From Eumeta japonica (lineage: Eukaryota > Arthropoda > Insecta > Lepidoptera > Psychidae): a stretch of DNA of 64,000 nt. Position 1 is the first letter of the stretch. The number at the start of each line of letters is the position of its first letter. Where the stretch lies: NCBI GenBank assembly GCA_005406025.1, contig BGZK01001223.1, positions 123,705 through 187,704 of the forward strand. The letters run 5' to 3'. Positions 59,781 through 64,000 of this stretch are shown piece after piece. The position numbers and the translations under genes were made by a program. The notes under the pieces were generated by a model. The model searched no databases and was not told the origin of the DNA. It was given only the letters and a program-made list of their open reading frames with translations.

Positions 59781-61970
59781 AACCTATTTTTTTTTAAAAA
59801 CGCCTGGAACAAATGTTTAGTAAAAAACCAGCTCGTGTTTGTTGATATGTTTTATTGCTGAAAAATGTGTTTTGCCTGGAAAAAGAATGAGGAGTTCACT
59901 AAATATATGGGGATATTCTACTATTCTTCGAAATTTTATTTGAATTTTTCTATAGTATATATTTATATTATATGCAGACACATTTGTCTACTATATAAAA
60001 TCGTCTACTATAAAAATAGCTCTATAAAAAGTTAAATTATTGATGATAAATTTAATTTGAGTCCGGTACATTAAAATACATGTATATGTAATAAGACAAA
60101 GATGAAACAATACACAAAAATTAATTATTTTCGTGAAAGTTACAAATAATTATTTTTGCATTTTAAAACTTTATTATACAATTTTACACCAGTCAAAGTT
60201 ATTCAGATTATGGTTGTAAAAATTAAGGTCTTTGCTGGCAAAACACCATGTGCGTAACTTCTTTATTTTTAATCTGTACGTGAAAAAAAAATATTTCAAC
60301 TATTAGTTGAAATAGAACGCATGCCAAATTCTCAATGTGTGTCTTCAAATATCAGGACGAAATTTTTTCGAATCCGGTTTCATCGAAAATTCCTCGAGGT
60401 GCACCTGTTTGAAGTGAACTTTATTATATTTTTAAAATATTCGACAGGCGCCATCTGGCGGACGTTCTAATATTTACATAAAGAAATCCCGCCTGGGTCA
60501 AGTAAACTCTCGTTTGTTCAGTCACTTACACGAGAAGATCTGTCCATATTGAACAGGACAGGACATACTACACTACATAGACATGTTCCGTCCAAATGTA
60601 GCTTCTCTTTGGTTGCTTTAAGTTGTTATAGGTTTGTATTCCAATCCCTTCCGAGGTTAGAACCTTCCAAAATCTCTTTAATTCAGATTAAAAGGCTTAG
60701 ATTTTAAGCTGAAGACTGCTAAAGCCTGCTAAAGGCTACTAAAGACTGCCAAAGACTGCTAAAGACCGTCGTCGTCTGTGTCGGTGATAACGACGTCTGA
60801 GACAGACGGCTTAACGTCCTCTCCGAGGCACGAAGTGTGTGATATAATTTGACTTAAGTTAAAACTCATTGATCAATTCACCCGTGGTCAGTATCGAATT
60901 GAAGGCAATGTACTTAATCTCTGGCAACCACCTCATTTCTTTTATTAGTTGTGGAAATTAAATGACTTATGTTACCTGAAACTTACTAGAATCATTATTA
61001 ATTTTTTTTTGGACACATGTCCATATATTACTCAATACGGAACTCTGGCTTCTTCTAACGAGAAGCATTCAGATCTTAGTCTACGCTTGCCGATGAATGA
61101 TGAAAACTCCGCATAAGATTAATTTTAAATTTCATAAAAATTTCCTTAGCTAATGGGTCCAATCTATAACATAAGTTAGTTTTGGTCACAGGCTTACAGA
61201 CTCAAAACTTGTATCTTTTATAGAAAAAAAACGATATTTCAGTTGGTGCGTTTTATTATTAGCATATCGCTACTAACGTCTAGAACGACGAATATGATTT
61301 AAAACCTTTTTTGAAAATGTTTAAGTAATTGCCAGAATCGAATCGTTTAGTTTTTTCAAAAGATCTGTTTTTTCTAAAAATTCTTTTTGGAAAGAAAAGA
61401 ATTTAGCACCCACAATGAACTAACTTAATCGCTAATGCAAGTAAAGCAACGAGGGTCAGACAGGGCAACGGGACTAACTAAACTCCGTTTATTTATCGTG
61501 GAAGGCTCTCGAATCAGAAACTGTTCTGTTCTAGAAACTAAATTTTCATTCGAAGCGTACTAATGCAGTTCGAGTTTGACTCGGGCTGTTGGTATTCCGT
61601 ACCACTTATCTGGTTCACGAAAAAAGTTGAGAAATATTAGATATAAACAGCGTCAGTTTGGGTCTCGACTCGCTGAAGAACAAAAAGTATCAATGAATGA
61701 ATTCTAATTGTGGGAATTGATTTTGGTACTTAAGAGAATTTAAAAATAAAATTACCAAAATTACAAGAAAAATATTATCCATTTTGCAACTTTGCAGTAC
61801 TGGATATATTTTTTGTAGGTACATATGTTTTAAGTAAAAATGAAGACAATAAAATTATATTTATACATAATACGCTTGAAACAGGTCTAGTGCGCTGCTA
61901 GTAGCTCCGTTATTTTCTTCAGTGATAGTAAAGAAATTCCATTTACTCAAGACATAAAACTAGAGACTTA
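59781..61970. other. Anonymous DNA with one minisatellite
   Basis: A balanced segment at 60430-60830 includes GGCGCCATCTGGCGGACG and a 10-bp minisatellite, and might derive from a retroelement. About 61400-61660 is CpG-richer without a frame. The rest is AT-rich. Confidence 0.4.
60715..60764 (+). repeat. 10-bp minisatellite, five units
   Basis: The units ACTGCTAAAG, CCTGCTAAAG, GCTACTAAAG, ACTGCCAAAG and ACTGCTAAAG are directly adjacent. Confidence 0.95.
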
Positions 61971-62329
61971 TGTTGGAACACGAAAAGTTAGTATGTTACG
62001 GAAATTGTCAATTTATTGCTTTCATAATATGGTATACCCTAGTTGTGAATTATATATAAGTGTAAATATATACGAATGTGTATTTAATTCGATGAGTTTC
62101 TCATTTCTTCGAAACTCTAGTACGTCTCATTACATTGGTGACCCCGCACTATCACGCCATGCCTAACACGAAGACAGTAAGTAGACTAAGTCGCAGGAGA
62201 CGAACCGTCCGGATATTCGACAAAAAAAGAACTATATCGAGTTGGCGTAAGAAGGAATCATTATATGTCCATACTGGCGGAGTTGAGAGCGTTGACACAT
62301 GGAAAAGTCAACAAGTCTCATTGAAATAA
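61971..62329 (+). mobile_element. Possible LTR and start of gag (BEL/Pao-like)
   Basis: A 164-base segment starts TGTTGGAACACG and ends TCTCATTACA, so it has the TG...CA form of an LTR, and it contains a TATATAAG promoter-like box. TTGGTGACCCCG follows immediately, the usual junction sequence after a 5' LTR in insect BEL/Pao or Gypsy elements. An ATG 25 bases later opens MPNTKTVSRLSRRRRTVRIF, which resembles a basic gag N-terminus. The frame ends after about 58 codons. No pol sequence follows before the next repeat, and no second LTR was seen. Confidence 0.42.
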
Positions 62330-63069
62330 TATTGCTTAGGCCGTCAATTGGACTGCAATTATTCCGTAAGGAAGTAATCACGAATTGGCTCTATTGTCTC
62401 TTTAATTCCCTTGATTTATTTTTTAATATAAATAGATTCAAGAACAATAGAAGCCTATCAAATATGAGCTCTTTTACGATTGTACAATTTTTTATTACAA
62501 ATTTAAAATCAATCGAAGTCTGAGTATGCTTAGCCGTATGAGTAAATTTAGCCTAGTATTTAAGAATGTGTTGCTTTAGTATTTTTATGTTTTTCTTAAG
62601 ATATATCAGGTGTCGTTGCAAGTAATGTGAGCGATAATTTTTAATTGTAAGTTCTGAATTTGTTTCTTTATTAATTTTTCGTTCTGATTTGACCATACAT
62701 TATTATTTAAAAATTTGTGCGTTTTATTAATATACAAAATTTAGCGGCTAGCATTTTAGGACTTTCCAAAATTTTCCAAGCTCTCTGGGCTACCTTTCCA
62801 ACTGTTCGAGTTCAAATATCTAGATTTAGTTGAATAAAACGCTAATTTTTCAAACTTTAAATTGGGATATTTGTCGCACGCGTTGTTCGATAGAATGGCA
62901 TTTAATCAACTCGCGCGCTTATAGCAGTTCACTTGTTTGACGCTTTGAATTTAATGGCTGGGGTCAACTTGTTTATTGTGAGTAGTATTTTTCATTTTTT
63001 ATACGCGTAGTTTATTTTATTATTATAATATTTTAGTATATATTATTTTCTTCGATTGATTACAAAAAC
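62330..63069. other. Presumed left part of a DNA transposon
   Basis: The 21 bases from GCCTATCAAATATGAGCT onward (62457-62477) also occur in the left arm of the 37.85-kb foldback element. Otherwise this stretch is AT-rich. TCGCACGCGTTGTTCG and ACTCGCGCGCTTATAGCAG (62874-62930) could be a transposon promoter region ahead of the ORF at 63070. Confidence 0.35.
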
Positions 63070-64000
63070 ATGTCTTAAGTTAAAAAACGACAAATAACGA
63101 GTTGTCCTGTGTTTGGTTTGCCAGAGAAGTTACCAGTATCTCAGTTACCAGCTTATAACGACGTTATAAAAAGTTATCTTTATATCAAACATGAATTGAT
63201 GCCTGACAAAACAAAAAAGCGCCAGCAGTACATTAAATATCTGAAAGATTGGCACACGAGGAAATATGGCAAATCATCTCTGCCAACCGTAGGTTTTAAA
63301 AGAATTTTACAACTCTTTCGTTCCTACCACGACCAATATAGAAAATTAATGAAGCCATATCAAGGCCGTCAAACTAACAAAAAATACCAAGATAAAATTA
63401 ATACATTTATAACAGAATCCCATATATTGTTTAATGTTTGCAGCTGCAAATTGCAAAGTTATCTCGAATTGTAACTGCGTAAAAGGTAGTCGTGTTCCCA
63501 AGGAGGAAGTAAGTTTTTTACTCGATTAAAGAACAACAAAGAAAATGATAATAAGCGGTGTGGATGTGGTTGAAACTATCTAGAATGAAATAAAAACCAA
63601 AGAAAATAGCGTAAAAGAGAGGTAAATAATTTCGATAAACCGTTTTGTTATCGTTCTTTAATTGATAACGTAGCAATTGAAAGGAGCAACTCCTGTGATA
63701 GCTTACTTGTACCATCTTCCAGTCTTTACCATGAAAAATCAGAACAGTTGAAATAAAAAGTTTGCCACCTTCAAAAAAAAGAAAATTAAATTTACCTTCA
63801 TTAGCCCTTGCCTGTGACCGTAGTGGAGTCTCTGACTGAGCTGCTGCTATTATAGCTTTTTCTGTCTTAAAAAATGTTAGCATTTTTTCATTAAACGATC
63901 CAACAGGTGTTATCCATCGATCAAAACTGCGCTTACAAGAAGCGGATCACAATAAAATCCTTCGCGGTAAGCATTTTGATGGGACAAAGGATAAAACTTT
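63070..64000 (+). pseudogene. N-terminal part of a large transposon-encoded protein (runs off the window)
   Basis: ATG at 63070 is followed by a TAA in the third codon and then SCPVFGLPEKLPVSQLPAYN, HELMPDKTKKRQQYIKYL and RILQLFRSYHDQYRKLMKPY. After a shift near 63437 it reads AAANCKVISNCNCVKGSRVP, KEEVSFLLD-stop-RTTKKMI and SGVDVVETI-stop. From about 63735 a third frame gives LPPSKKRKLNLPSLALACDR, SGVSD-stop-AAAIIAFSVL, VIHRSKLRLQEAD and GKHFDGTKDKT at the edge. I recall the blocks CPVFG, a Cys cluster, LALACDR-GVSDR and FDGRKDKT, in that order, from a multicopy arthropod family that I cannot name. No cellular role is known to me. It is a pseudogene. Confidence 0.65.

Overview
This is AT-rich eukaryotic DNA, most likely from a moth or butterfly. 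The clue is its repeats: a Helitron opening with the GTCTGTTTGT tract and 'ctggcagatagctgatgcaa' box familiar from lepidopteran Helitrons, a LINE 3' end related to 'catgggcggtggtgatcgct', and 'aaccgacttaaaaaaggagg'-type tails. I find no convincing host exon, tRNA or rRNA. The window reads as an intergenic or intronic stretch in which old transposons alternate with CpG-richer islands that may be regulatory.

Layout. 0-1.3 kb: broken Tc1/mariner transposase (DD41D). 2.1-4.5 kb: repeat tail and LINE 3' fragment. 4.5-16 kb: mostly anonymous DNA with two degenerate hexamer-periodic tracts, a third at 15.5 kb joined to a CTAG-T tail, and several CpG-richer islands. 16.6-17.5 kb: hAT-like inverted-repeat element. 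17.7-27 kb: repeat tails, two small MITEs and candidate regulatory islands. 27.2-33.1 kb: remnant of an autonomous Helitron (Rep plus Pif1-like helicase). 33-40 kb: anonymous DNA, microsatellites and an inverted-repeat element at 37.9-39.0 kb. 41.0-46.4 kb: dense DNA-transposon cluster made of a mariner, a long-TIR element with a perfect 8-bp target duplication, and a piggyBac with TTAA at both ends. 48.9-49.5 kb: Jockey/CR1-like LINE fragment. 52.56-55.10 kb: a 2.5-kb near-perfect palindrome. 56.9-57.9 kb: a second mariner family. 60-62.3 kb: a 10-bp minisatellite and a possible LTR/gag junction. 63.07 kb to the end: the first part of a large transposon-encoded protein that I recognise only as a multicopy arthropod family.

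How the parts relate. Every recognised coding sequence belongs to a mobile element, and all are broken by stops, frameshifts or lost catalytic residues. The most interesting thread is a set of long inverted-repeat DNA elements. Loci at 37.9 kb, 42.1 kb and 62.46 kb share a box around GAGCTCTT. One of them carries only a 3'-terminal exon with its splice acceptor, and another lies just upstream of a transposase-like N-terminus. They may be pieces of one poorly described transposon superfamily. The 2.5-kb palindrome could act as a source of hairpin RNA if transcribed. All identifications rest on reading by eye; no search was run.
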